DNA of 64,000 nucleotides. Source: Gemmatimonadota bacterium (lineage in GTDB: Bacteria > Gemmatimonadota > Gemmatimonadetes > Longimicrobiales > Gaopeijiaceae). The stretch covers positions 124,001 through 188,000 of the forward strand of contig JAWKQO010000003.1 in assembly GCA_041390105.1 (NCBI GenBank), in the 5' to 3' direction. The notes below the pieces were generated by a model. That model was not told where the DNA came from. It saw only the letters and a list, made by a program, of their open reading frames with translations, and searched no databases. Positions 50,399 to 59,546 of this stretch are shown here, one piece after another (the stretch's first letter is position 1; every line of letters begins with the position of its first letter). Position numbers and translations under genes: made by a program.

Positions 50399-52230
50399 GG
50401 CGTTCCTCCGGCCTGTTGGGCCATTCCACCCGCCCCATCGTCGCCGTCCGCCGCGGGGCGGGCAGGTGCCAGGGCCCGAACGCAGGTGCCACCGCTCGGC
50501 CCCGCCGTGATCACCAGCAGTCCGCCGTACTCGGCCAGGCGCTCCCGCATGTTGCGCAGGCCGTGGCCGCCCTGCTCGGGGTCGCGACATCGTTCCGCCA
50601 ACCCCTCGGGCATGCCCGTGCCATCGTCGAGCACGGACAGGAAGACGTCGTCTCCGCTCCTGCCAAGGCGCACCTCCACCCGCGAAGGCCGGGCATGGCG
50701 TAGCGCATTGCTCACGGCTTCCTGGGCAACCCGAAACAGGGCGCGCTCCAGTCCGTGTTCCTGCGCCTCATAGCCCTCGGCGTGGAACGCCAACGTCACG
50801 TTGGGTCCGCCGAAGTTCGGAATGGCCTCCGCGAGCGCGGACGCCAGTCCCCCATCGCGCAACAAAGCCGCACCGAACTGGGGACCCCCGTCGGACGGGG
50901 GAGGGGGAGTAGCGTCGGCGGGCTTCAGTTCCGCCAACAAGGCACGCATCTCGCCCAGGGCCGCTCGGGCCAGCTCCAGCATGCGCTCGGTGCGGCGCTC
51001 TCCTTCGTCCTTGTCTCGCTTCCACGCGTTCGCCAGCGATTCGGCGATCATCACGGTACCGAACAGCAGCTGCGTGACCGAGTCGTGAAGGTCGCGCGCC
51101 AGCCGCTGACGCTCGGCCAGGACCGCCAGGTCCCGCGCCTGCTTGTGCAGACGAGCGTTCACGATGGCCACGGCCAGCTGTCCGGCCACGACCTTCAAGC
51201 TCTCGACGTCTTCCTCGGTGAAGGGATCGCCGCCTTCCACGTTCAGCACGCCCACCACGGCGTCGCCGATCACGATCGGGATCGCGAGCTCCGCCCGGAT
51301 CCCCTGTGAACCCGGAGTATGCACCCAGCGTGGATCCGACTCCACGTCGTTGACCAGGATGGCACGGCGCTCCGTGGCAGCGGCACCCATGATGCCCTGC
51401 GTCACCGGCTGCCGATACACGCGGGGGAGGAGGCTCTTGTAGCTTCCGCCGACGTGGGCGATGGCCAACACCGGTGGCTCTCCGGGCTCGAGCGTGGGGA
51501 TGGCCACGTTGGGATAGCCCAGGACTTCGTGGATGGCATCGGCAGCGTTCTGCAGGATCTCGTCGAGATCGAGCTCGGTCGTGATGATCTGTCCGACCCG
51601 AGTGAGCAAGGCCATGGACTCACGCCGTTCCAACTCGCGTTGATACCGACGTGCGTTGTCGATCGCGATGCCCGCGTGTCGAGCGAAGATCCCCAGCGTC
51701 TCGACGTCGGACGCGTCGAAGGGGCGGCGGCGAGGACCGTCTTCCGGGGTCGGCGCCGGACAGCGACCGATGCCGATGAACCCGATCATCCGCTCCCGCA
51801 CGGAGATCGGAAACCCCAACACCGCGTTCTCACCGTGGTAGCGTCGACCAGGAGCTTCGAGGTCCGCGTAGCGGTCGAGCAGGATCGGGCGCCCGCTGGC
51901 CAAGACCTGGCCTGCGAGCCCGACGCCGGGCGGGTACAGCGCATCCAGCTCTTCGTCCGGCATCCGGTAGATGGCGCGGGTCTGGACGACCCCGGTCTCG
52001 GGCTCGACCAACCCGATGGCGCCATCGTCGGCGCCGATGAGCTCGCAGGCGTGGCGCAGGATCCGGCCCAGCAGGGGCTCCAGATCGAGCTCGCTGCTGA
52101 TCGACTCCACGAACGCCCGCAACGTCTCCTGCTCGCGCAGCAGCTCCTCGGTGGAGCGGGCGGGCCGGCGCGCGTGGAGGGGAGCGTGAGCCAGTACCCG
52201 CTCGCCAACCGGCTCTCGGCCAACTGCCAT
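50395..52230 (-). CDS. GAF-domain sensor histidine kinase (NarX/DesK class)
   Basis: 611 residues from ATG 52230 (AAGGAG upstream). Two GAF domains (about 35-195 and 205-365), a short linker helix, then HisKA_3 with the phospho-acceptor H382 in LARDLHDSVTQLLFG and an ATPase domain with VAQEAVSNALRHA and GHGLRNMRERL. There is no membrane helix, so it is a cytoplasmic sensor; GAF domains bind small ligands such as cyclic nucleotides, heme or NO, but no heme or FeS motif is clear here. A proline-rich insertion (ATPPPPSDGG) lies between the two parts of the kinase. Confidence 0.92.
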   Translation of the reverse strand: MAVGREPVGERVLAHAPLHARRPARSTEELLREQETLRAFVESISSELDLEPLLGRILRHACELIGADDGAIGLVEPETGVVQTRAIYRMPDEELDALYPPGVGLAGQVLASGRPILLDRYADLEAPGRRYHGENAVLGFPISVRERMIGFIGIGRCPAPTPEDGPRRRPFDASDVETLGIFARHAGIAIDNARRYQRELERRESMALLTRVGQIITTELDLDEILQNAADAIHEVLGYPNVAIPTLEPGEPPVLAIAHVGGSYKSLLPRVYRQPVTQGIMGAAATERRAILVNDVESDPRWVHTPGSQGIRAELAIPIVIGDAVVGVLNVEGGDPFTEEDVESLKVVAGQLAVAIVNARLHKQARDLAVLAERQRLARDLHDSVTQLLFGTVMIAESLANAWKRDKDEGERRTERMLELARAALGEMRALLAELKPADATPPPPSDGGPQFGAALLRDGGLASALAEAIPNFGGPNVTLAFHAEGYEAQEHGLERALFRVAQEAVSNALRHARPSRVEVRLGRSGDDVFLSVLDDGTGMPEGLAERCRDPEQGGHGLRNMRERLAEYGGLLVITAGPSGGTCVRALAPARPAADGDDGAGGMAQQAGGTP

Positions 52231-52449
52231 GGGCTCTCCTTCGGTCCGATGAGGGGTGGGTGACGATGGCCCCCCCCGACCACACCCCACGCCCCTGGAA
52301 CGGGGGCCATCGCCGCCCGTAACAGGTTCGAAAAGGTGGGCGCCTCACACCACCGCAGGTCGTTGGGTCCGTGGCCCTGACTTTGGTCGGGTGGCCCGCC
52401 GCACGCTACTACCGGGTGGTCGACCCCGGGCCGGAGGGCCTCGCGTCGC

Positions 52450-53640
52450 TCAGTGGCGACCTCGGTAGAGGTGGTCCGCCAGGGTCGAAACCAGTGGCGT
52501 GCCCACCGCCAGAAGGGCCGCGCCCAGCAGTCGCTCGCTGCGGAACCCACTGCGCTCCCCGTCCACGTAGACCGCGTAGCTGAGCGCGGCGGGCAGGGCG
52601 GTCATGGCCAGGCTCGGCAACCAACGACCGCGCGAGACCTCGGTGCGGCCGAGCCAATGCGCCCCCAGTGAGGAGCCGAGCCAGGGAAGTGCCAGGGCCG
52701 CCAGGCCGGTACCGGCTCCCGCACTCTCCACGCAGCCCCCGTCGGGTACGTCCGGTCCCGGCAAGCAGCCGATTGCCGCCAGGCCCGCCGCCAACCCCCC
52801 CAGGGCGCCCAAGGTCGCCCCGGCCCAGGCCCGCGCCGTGGGGTGCCCTCCCGGCTCGACGGACCAGGAGTAGTTGGGGTAGCGCGACGCCTCCATGCGA
52901 CCAGGGTCCGTCACCACTCCGGAGCGCCGCGTCTCGATCACCAGCACGCCGTGGGTGGCACCCATCCCGTAACGGGCCGAGCCCTCGCTGGCGGGGACGT
53001 ACTCCACCCGCTCCAGCTCCTCCAGGGTGAGATCGCGCAGGAAGCGCGGCGCTTCGTAGACGGGGAGGCCGTCCACCACGATCAGCGGGTAGTTGCAGCC
53101 GCTGGTGCGGCTGGCGCGGGCAGCCCGGAACTCCACGCACAGGAACCCGCCGCGTGCCTCCGAGATCACGGCACCCGGGACGAAGCTACGTAGCAGGTCG
53201 CCGATGTGCCGGGCCCGCCCCACCACGGACTCGATCTGCTCCCGATCGATGACGTTGGAGCGGGTGCTCTCGGTGCGGGGTCGGCGCTGGGCCGTGACCT
53301 CGATGGCCTCCAGTACCAGCGCCTGGGGAGTCAGGCGCAACTCGACGGCGAAGACCGAGTCCTCAGGGAGTTGGGCCGACTCGGTGTGCACCCCATAGGC
53401 GAGGTGACTCACTCGCAGTTGGATCGGCCCCGGCAGCAGGCCGTCGAGGCGAAACCTCCCGAGCGCGTCGGTGAACGTGGCCAGGTCGAGGCCGGGCACC
53501 ACCACTTCGGCCCCTTCGACGGCCCGGCCGGTCTCGGCGTCCAACAGGCGCCCTTGGAGGGCAACCGCATGCTGGGCGTCGAGGGGCGCCGCCCAAAGCA
53601 GGGCCGCGAGGCCCACGATACAGAAGAGACGGTTTTGCAC
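52450..53640 (-). CDS. Plug-domain protein with membrane tail (TonB-receptor-like, no barrel)
   Basis: 396 residues from GTG 53640; no good ribosome site is seen. A signal peptide ends PLDAQ. Then a carboxypeptidase-regulatory-like fold (LQGRLLDAETGRAVEGAEVV), and a plug-like domain (VIDREQIESVVGRARHIGDLLRSF, NYPLIVVDGLPVYE, LERVEYVPASEGSARYGMGATHGVLVIET). Instead of a 22-strand barrel the last 130 residues hold two to three glycine/alanine-rich hydrophobic segments. It lies downstream of the SusC/SusD-like pair but behind a strong hairpin. It may work with another barrel or be a signalling plug; no named family fits the whole protein. Confidence 0.62.
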   Translation of the reverse strand: MQNRLFCIVGLAALLWAAPLDAQHAVALQGRLLDAETGRAVEGAEVVVPGLDLATFTDALGRFRLDGLLPGPIQLRVSHLAYGVHTESAQLPEDSVFAVELRLTPQALVLEAIEVTAQRRPRTESTRSNVIDREQIESVVGRARHIGDLLRSFVPGAVISEARGGFLCVEFRAARASRTSGCNYPLIVVDGLPVYEAPRFLRDLTLEELERVEYVPASEGSARYGMGATHGVLVIETRRSGVVTDPGRMEASRYPNYSWSVEPGGHPTARAWAGATLGALGGLAAGLAAIGCLPGPDVPDGGCVESAGAGTGLAALALPWLGSSLGAHWLGRTEVSRGRWLPSLAMTALPAALSYAVYVDGERSGFRSERLLGAALLAVGTPLVSTLADHLYRGRH

Positions 53641-53650
53641 AGAAAGCGAA

Positions 53651-53680
53651 GGCGCGGCCCCCGTCGCCGGGGGCCGCGCC
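53651..53680 (-). terminator. Terminator after the SusD-like gene
   Basis: A perfect 12-base inverted repeat, GGCGCGGCCCCC and GGGGGCCGCGCC, with a 6-base loop begins 14 bases after the SusD-like stop. On the minus strand the next bases are TTCGCTTTCTG. It sits only 11 bases before the start of the plug-like gene, which may therefore depend on read-through or its own promoter. Confidence 0.7.
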
Positions 53681-53693
53681 GGAAGGGTACCGC

Positions 53694-54935
53694 TTAGCCG
53701 AAGTTCGGGTTGGTCCGCTTCTCGGCGTCGGGAACCGGCCAGCACTGCTGGTTCCCCACATCACCGACGCCGGGCTTGTAGTACGTGCTGTTGTCCGGAA
53801 GTACGAACGGCACGGCGTGCCCGTTACGGCGATAGTCGCCCATCTTCTTGCCCTCGAGCCAGAAGTCGCGGGCGCGCTGCATCATCAGCTCGGCGAACAC
53901 CTCCGTGGCGTCCGTCGAACTGAAGGCCGCCTGGTTGCCCACCGCCCGACGCTCGTTGATGAGGTCGAGCTGGTCCTGCATGCTGCCCGTGGCCTCGGCC
54001 ACGATGTAGCGGGCTTCCAGACCGGAGGCGAGGCGGATGTTCACGCCGTACCCCGTGAACTTCTGCTGCCGGTAGAACTGCAGCTCGGAGTCCTGGGCCA
54101 AGCGACCGGAGTCGTCATAGGAAATCCGGGGATCTCCCGAGTCGGCGATGTCCCGGTACTCGGGGGGCACCACCAGCGACTGACGGGCCGTGGTGAAGTT
54201 CCACACGTTGTTGCCCACCCGTCCGCGATTGGCGGCGTCGTCCACGTACTTGAACTCGAACACGAAGTTCGGGTCCACCGCGGACGCGGCAGTGGCGGCC
54301 TCGGCCTTGCGGCCGGCCTGCAGGTGCGCGCGGGCGATGCCCACCTGCGCTGCGCCTGCCAGCAGCACGCCCTCGCTGCTGCCATCCGCCGTGCCTTCGG
54401 TGCGCGCCAGGTTCAGGCGCTCCACCGCCCTGTCCAGCATCTGCGCCGTGGACAGGCGCGGTCCCGGCTCCTCCGGAGAAGCAGCCACCGTGCCCTCACA
54501 GAACGTCTCCGCCATCAACAGCAGGGCGTAACCCTCCGTGAAAGCGCCGATGGCCAATGCCAGTCCCGGCGTGCTTTGTAGCGTGCCCACAACCTGCTCG
54601 CCCGTGCTGGCGGCCAGAGTGATCGGCGACCACCCTTCGGTGTTCAGTGTGCCGTTCGTATCGTCGATGAATCGCCGACCGAACTCGTTGCGCGTGGGGA
54701 AGGTGTCTCCCACGCGGGCCTCGTGCGACCACCAGGCCGAGTAGACGATGATGTCCCCGAACGCGTCGGCCAGGTTCTGGAACGCAGAGCGCGCCAGCGT
54801 CATGCCGTCCGCTTCCGGGTCGATGTTGGTGGCTTCCAGAAGGTCCGGATCGGACACCTCGAAGAAGCTGTCGGTGCATCCGAACGCGGCCAACAGCGCC
54901 ACAGTCGGGGCAATCCGATGAAGTCTCTTGCTCAT
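53694..54935 (-). CDS. SusD/RagB-like outer-membrane lipoprotein
   Basis: 413 residues from ATG 54935. A lipoprotein signal ends AAFGC (C about 20). The helical, TPR-like body is typical of SusD partners: LARSAFQNLADAFGD, a middle tetratricopeptide region, ATEVFAELMMQRARDFWLEGKKMGDYRR near the end, which is the most conserved SusD block. SusD proteins sit on top of the SusC barrel as a lid and substrate binder. It follows the SusC-like gene by 17 bases. Ligand class (glycan or peptide) is not evident. Confidence 0.88.
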   Translation of the reverse strand: MSKRLHRIAPTVALLAAFGCTDSFFEVSDPDLLEATNIDPEADGMTLARSAFQNLADAFGDIIVYSAWWSHEARVGDTFPTRNEFGRRFIDDTNGTLNTEGWSPITLAASTGEQVVGTLQSTPGLALAIGAFTEGYALLLMAETFCEGTVAASPEEPGPRLSTAQMLDRAVERLNLARTEGTADGSSEGVLLAGAAQVGIARAHLQAGRKAEAATAASAVDPNFVFEFKYVDDAANRGRVGNNVWNFTTARQSLVVPPEYRDIADSGDPRISYDDSGRLAQDSELQFYRQQKFTGYGVNIRLASGLEARYIVAEATGSMQDQLDLINERRAVGNQAAFSSTDATEVFAELMMQRARDFWLEGKKMGDYRRNGHAVPFVLPDNSTYYKPGVGDVGNQQCWPVPDAEKRTNPNFG

Positions 54936-54952
54936 TGGATATTCCTCGTGGC

Positions 54953-57931
54953 TCAGTAGGCGAGATTGACGCGGACCGACCAACGCCGCTCGGCCGGAAC
55001 CGTGAAGAACTCGCGTCCGTCGTTGAACGTGGTCTCAGGATCGAGCCCGCTGTACGGCGTCCAGGTGGCCAGGTTGCGACCGGCCACCGTGAAGGACGCG
55101 CTGCGAGCGCGCATGGCGCGCGCCACCGACTCGGGCGCCTGATAGGTCAGGGACACCTCACGCAGACGCGTGTAGCTGGCGTCCTCGATGTACTCGCCGT
55201 TCACGTTGCCGAACGTCACCGTGTTGCCGCTCTCGTTCACGAACGGACCGAAGCGGCGGATGCGCTCCTCCTCCGACAGCAGCTCGTTGCGCTTGATCCA
55301 GCGCTCCGAGTTGCGGAACTGCCGATCGCGGAAGTCGTCCGTGAAGTTGTTCTTGTACACGTCACCACGCAGGTCCAGCTGCGCGTATAGCGTGAAGTTG
55401 CTGAAGAGGTTGAGCGTGGAGGAGAGGGTGCTCTCCCAGCCCGGCAGCGTGTTGCCCACGAACTCCAGCGTATCGGAGACGATGGCGCGACCGGCGGCCA
55501 CGTCCACGCTGCGAATGACGGACGTGTGGAACGAGTTGATGGGCGCGCCCTCGCGCGTGCGGAGCAGCGTGCCGAACGGATCCACGTCTCCCAGATCCAC
55601 CACCGTGTTCTTCACGGTGGACAGCGTGCCGCGCAGCTCCCACCCCAGGTTTTCCTGGGTGATGACGCGCGCGGTGGCACCCACTTCGAAGCCCTTGTTG
55701 TTCACCTCGCCGATATTGACGAACGGGTTCTGGCTGAACCCGAGCGACGGCGCGATGGGCCGGCGCAGGATCGCGTCGGTGGTGGTCTTGTCGAAGTAGG
55801 TCACCTCGAGGCTGAGGCGCTCATCCAGCAGGCCGGCCTCGAAGCCCAGCTCGTACTCGGTGCCGCGCTCAGGCTTGAGCGTGGTGTTGCCCGGATCGTT
55901 GGGCGTCACACCCGGCTGCACCGAGCCGTCGCCGTACAGCACGAAGGGCGACAGGTTGTAGGTCGCCAACGCGCCGGTCGTCGGAGACCGGCCCGTGGTG
56001 CCGAAGGCGCCGCGCAGCCGCATGGTGCTGACCAGGTTCCCCAACGGTCCGTCCTGCCAGAAGCCCTCCTCCGAGATCACGTAGGAGAAGCCGACCTTGG
56101 GGCTGAAGAAGTACTGCGACTCCAGGCCGAACGACGAGTTGCGGTCGAGGCGCCCGGCCACCTGCATGAAGAACTTGTCCTTCCAGCTGGTCTGCACCTG
56201 CCCGAACACGCCGTTGGAGCGATTCTCAGACACCAGCTGGTTGCCGGTCACGGTGGAAGCGGCACCGACAGAACGGGCCGAGTTGGCCACCAACCCCTGG
56301 CCGGTAGCGAAGACCTGGTCGTTCTTGTCCGCGATGGTCTGCAGACCCCAGGAGATGTCCGTACGGAGCGTCTCGGACAGGTCCAGGGCCAGGTTGCCCA
56401 GGTAGTCGATGGTGAAGCGGTTGTTGGTCTCGCGGCCTTCCTGGATCTGGCCGGAGTTCAACACGTCCGAGCCGTACCAGCCACCGTCGTTCTTGGGATA
56501 GAACTGCCAGGCGGAGGTGCGCGTGAGGTCCGCGCCCACGATGAACCGATTCGTGAAGTTCGTGCGGGGTGCCCAGTTCACGGCCAGTCGCGGCTGGAAG
56601 CGGAAAGCGTCGTCGAAGTTCTCGATCTTGGCCCGTCCGTCGATTCCACCCACTCCTGCGCCGGAATAGAGCCCGTTGGCCGCGGTGCCCACCGTGGTGG
56701 GGCTGCCGAGGAAGCCGGCGGCCACCATCCCGTACACCGAGTTGTCGGAGTGCGGCAGACGCGTCTTGGTCTTGCCGATGCCGAATCCGCCCTCGATGCG
56801 CAGCTCAGGGTTGATGACGAAGTCGAAGTTGGAGCGGAAGCTGAGCCGCTGGAAGCTGTTGTTGGGCAGCGTCCCGTCCTCGTCGTCCGCGCTGGCGGAA
56901 ATGAAGACACCGTAGTCCTGGCCACCGCCGCGCAGCGAGTAGCTCAACCCCCGGCCCTGGCCGGGGTTGAAGACGTTGAGGCGCTCCAGAGGATTGTCCG
57001 ATACGATGGTCCCCGCCGACTGACCGAAGCAGAGCGACCGGTTGGGATCCGCCACGTGCGTGGCCGAGCAGGCCGCCCAGTTGGCGGGCGCGTCGAAGCT
57101 CGTCTTGAGATCGGAGTATTCGGCGGAGATGGTCTGCGTGAACTGACCGGAGGCGCGACCCCGCTTGGTGATGATGTTGATCACACCCGCGGAGGCGTCG
57201 GCGCCGTAGAGCGTGGCAGCCGCCGGCCCTTTCACTACCTCGATGGACTCGATGTCCTCAGGGGCCAGGTCGTTCATACGGCTCACGGACTGCCCCAGCA
57301 CGCTGAACATCTGGGCGTTGTTGGAGCCGGTGCCCGCCCGGGAGTCCATGCGCACACCGTCCACGAACACCAGCGGCTCGTTGGACAGAGAGATCGACGC
57401 CTGCCCGCGGATGCGGATGCGCGGCGCGGTGCCGACCGAGCCGGACCCTGCATCCAGGTGCACACCGGGCACCCGCGCCTGCAGCAGCGTCTGCACGTTG
57501 TTGACGGGGGCAAGCTCCGTGAGGCGGGCCGCGTCGAGCTTCTCGACGACGGCCGCCTGGGCACGGCGTTCCAGCCGCCCGGCCGTTCCGGTCACCACGA
57601 CTTCTTCGAGCGAGATGGCCTGCTCGGTCAGGACGAAGTCCTGCCGGGCCGAGGCTCCCGCCGTGACCGTGATCTGGATCGACTCCGTGCTGTACCCGAT
57701 GCTCTGCGCGACCAGCGTGACAGAGCCGGACGCGAGCACGAGCCGATACACGCCGGCGTCGTTGGTGAGCGTTCCTACGTTACGGCCTTCGGCGTAGACC
57801 TGGGCGCCACGTACTGGCTCGCCCGTCCGGGTCTTGACCGTTCCGAAGACCGTGCCGTCCTGCGCTGCGATTCCGCCCGGTATGAGCAGAAGCAGGCAGG
57901 CCAGCACCGATCGAACACGGTTGTGTGACAT
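54953..57931 (-). CDS. SusC/RagA-family TonB-linked outer-membrane transporter
   Basis: 992 residues from ATG 57931 (GAGGAG upstream). Signal peptide to IAAQ, carboxypeptidase-like domain (FGTVKTRTGEPVRGAQVYAEG), SusC-type plug with the family signature GSGSVGTAPRIRIRGQASIS, EPLVFVDGVRMDS and IEVVKGPAAATLYGADASAGVINI, then a barrel ending in an aromatic residue (WSVRVNLAY). It should import a complex substrate together with the SusD-like lipoprotein. No SusR-type regulator or glycoside hydrolase is next to it. Confidence 0.93.
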   Translation of the reverse strand: MSHNRVRSVLACLLLLIPGGIAAQDGTVFGTVKTRTGEPVRGAQVYAEGRNVGTLTNDAGVYRLVLASGSVTLVAQSIGYSTESIQITVTAGASARQDFVLTEQAISLEEVVVTGTAGRLERRAQAAVVEKLDAARLTELAPVNNVQTLLQARVPGVHLDAGSGSVGTAPRIRIRGQASISLSNEPLVFVDGVRMDSRAGTGSNNAQMFSVLGQSVSRMNDLAPEDIESIEVVKGPAAATLYGADASAGVINIITKRGRASGQFTQTISAEYSDLKTSFDAPANWAACSATHVADPNRSLCFGQSAGTIVSDNPLERLNVFNPGQGRGLSYSLRGGGQDYGVFISASADDEDGTLPNNSFQRLSFRSNFDFVINPELRIEGGFGIGKTKTRLPHSDNSVYGMVAAGFLGSPTTVGTAANGLYSGAGVGGIDGRAKIENFDDAFRFQPRLAVNWAPRTNFTNRFIVGADLTRTSAWQFYPKNDGGWYGSDVLNSGQIQEGRETNNRFTIDYLGNLALDLSETLRTDISWGLQTIADKNDQVFATGQGLVANSARSVGAASTVTGNQLVSENRSNGVFGQVQTSWKDKFFMQVAGRLDRNSSFGLESQYFFSPKVGFSYVISEEGFWQDGPLGNLVSTMRLRGAFGTTGRSPTTGALATYNLSPFVLYGDGSVQPGVTPNDPGNTTLKPERGTEYELGFEAGLLDERLSLEVTYFDKTTTDAILRRPIAPSLGFSQNPFVNIGEVNNKGFEVGATARVITQENLGWELRGTLSTVKNTVVDLGDVDPFGTLLRTREGAPINSFHTSVIRSVDVAAGRAIVSDTLEFVGNTLPGWESTLSSTLNLFSNFTLYAQLDLRGDVYKNNFTDDFRDRQFRNSERWIKRNELLSEEERIRRFGPFVNESGNTVTFGNVNGEYIEDASYTRLREVSLTYQAPESVARAMRARSASFTVAGRNLATWTPYSGLDPETTFNDGREFFTVPAERRWSVRVNLAY

Positions 57932-58519
57932 GCGCACTCCTCGACGTGAGTTGGTTGTACGAGTACGGGAGCGTTGATCGGGCCTTTGCCCAGGGAGTCG
58001 GGCCATGGGAACCGCCCCCCGGCCGGCGAGTGCCGGGCCAGGAATCCGGTGCGGGTGGATGAGGACAGCGCAGCTGGGTTGGGCTGCACCTTCCACCTTC
58101 ACTTCGCGGTGACCCTGCGCGCCCACGAGAGGGCTCGGATGGCGCGCCCCTCCAACCGCGGTCCAGAACATGCGACTCGGTCTGATCGAAGGGGTCCCGA
58201 ATCGTGAAACAAGGTCCGAACAGAAGTCGGTCGTAAGACACCCTCCAATAGGAAGACCCGACAGGCCGCGCCCGTCTTCGGTGATCCGGGCTTTCCTACG
58301 TGCGGATAGGTCGATGGCCGGTGCATCGCCGACGATCGAGGGCCCGTCACTGGTAATTAGGGTGGGCTCATGGCCCGATGCAAGGGGTTGGCTGGACCGT
58401 CGCTGACGACCGGGTCGACCCGGAGAACGGTTGGCAGAAGGCGAGCGACCCGATATCTAGAACCCTGTGGCCCCGCCCAGGCCGGGTGCCCGTCCCAGGA
58501 ACGCCGGAACGAGGCGGAG
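57932..58519. other. Divergent intergenic region without a gene
   Basis: 588 bases between the SusC-like gene and the DUF2279-like gene, the longest gap in the window. Its middle (about 58190-58400) is less GC-rich than the surroundings. It should carry both promoters. No hairpin with a T tract, no tRNA and no convincing small frame was found; the frames that cross it show no signal or family similarity. Confidence 0.45.
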
Positions 58520-58993
58520 ATGCGCCACTTCCCGAGGTCGGCCGGTCCGTCCGGCGTCATTTCCACGCGCTGGTTGGTGCTGGTCGGGGCCCTGGCGCTG
58601 GGGCAGGTGAGCGAGCCCGGGGGCCTGGTCGCCCAGGAGGATGCCTGGCTCGCCAAGGACAAAGCCGAGCACTTCGCCGCCAGCGCCATCATCGCGGCCG
58701 GTACCTACGCCTTCGCCATCCCCCTTTGGGAGTGCAAGCAGCCCCGGGCCTTGCTGGCGACCGGAGTGTCCCTCAGCGCCGGGCTCCTGAAAGAATGGAG
58801 CGATTCACGGGGAAGAGGGCAGGCGTCCTGGAAGGACCTGGCCTGGGACGTCCTCGGGGTGGCGGCCGGAGTGGGGCTCCTGTGGGGGTTCGACGACGCC
58901 CCAGCGGCCTGCGGGCCCCCTCCAGCGGGAGGCCTACTGGACGCGTCCGCGCTGTTCTTGCCGATCGGCCCCTTCCCGCCGCCCATCCGCTAG
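58520..58993 (+). CDS. DUF2279/YfiM-like small membrane protein
   Basis: 157 residues from ATG 58520; the upstream open frame has no similarity and was dropped. After an N-terminal hydrophobic signal (STRWLVLVGALALGQV) the conserved block is DKAEHFAASAIIAAGTYAF, then GLLKEWSDSRGRGQASWKDLAWDVLGVAAG. This DKxxHF...KE..D....kD...D pattern is that of YfiM/DUF2279 lipoproteins of unknown role and of small VanZ-like proteins. Two hydrophobic segments suggest membrane insertion. No partner genes. Confidence 0.65.
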   Translation: MRHFPRSAGPSGVISTRWLVLVGALALGQVSEPGGLVAQEDAWLAKDKAEHFAASAIIAAGTYAFAIPLWECKQPRALLATGVSLSAGLLKEWSDSRGRGQASWKDLAWDVLGVAAGVGLLWGFDDAPAACGPPPAGGLLDASALFLPIGPFPPPIR

Positions 58994-59057
58994 GCTGACG
59001 CAGCCCGCAGGCACAGCGCGGCGGGTCCGAAGCCAGGGAGGGTCTCCCGCTCGGCCC

Positions 59058-59429
59058 TCAGGCCCCCACGAAGCGGATGGCCAGCACCCGTGCGCGCCGC
59101 TCGGCCGACGTGCCCAGGAGTGCCTCGGCCACCTTGTCGCCGGTGGTGGGCTCATCGAAGCCCTGCAAGATGATGGCGTGCGCGCCGATCTCGGCGGCCT
59201 TCTCTCGCATGGCCTCCACGAAGGAAGACTGATCGTTGAGGTCGGCGTCTCCCTCGGCGTAGATCATGGCGATCTTCACGTACTCGCCCTCCACGTCGGC
59301 TTCGTCCACGTAGACGACGATCTCGTTCACCGGCACCGGCGGGTAGTAGGCCCCGGGGTCCAGCATGACCGCGTTCGTGGTCACGCATGCCGCCAACAGG
59401 CCAAGGGGAAGCAATCCGAGGGCGCGCAT
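59058..59429 (-). CDS. Small lipoprotein of unknown function
   Basis: 123 residues from ATG 59429 (GGAG nine bases upstream); ATG 59450 is an alternative. A lipobox LLAAC ends the signal. The mature part contains VPVNEIVVYVDEADVEGEYVKI, then an alanine-rich helix and a strand (FVEAMREKAAEIGAHAIILQGF) like those of small YbjQ/Rcs-type or DUF4156 lipoproteins. The beta-alpha-beta look suggests a homo-oligomer or heavy-metal-binding-like fold, but no function is recognised. Confidence 0.65.
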   Translation of the reverse strand: MRALGLLPLGLLAACVTTNAVMLDPGAYYPPVPVNEIVVYVDEADVEGEYVKIAMIYAEGDADLNDQSSFVEAMREKAAEIGAHAIILQGFDEPTTGDKVAEALLGTSAERRARVLAIRFVGA

Positions 59430-59546
59430 CACGGGGGACTCCTTTCTCATGCTGGTCTTTGCGGTACCCCGCTCGGAACGGCCGGTTCTTCGGCCTGCCA
59501 CCCCGCCCTCCGGACCGCGACCCCCCGGCCCCCTGTGGGCACCGCG

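Noticed and set aside
58378..58998. Second plus-strand frame across the DUF2279-like gene
   Set aside because: Arg/Gly-rich with no signal; the other frame carries the conserved DKxxHF and KE..D pattern.
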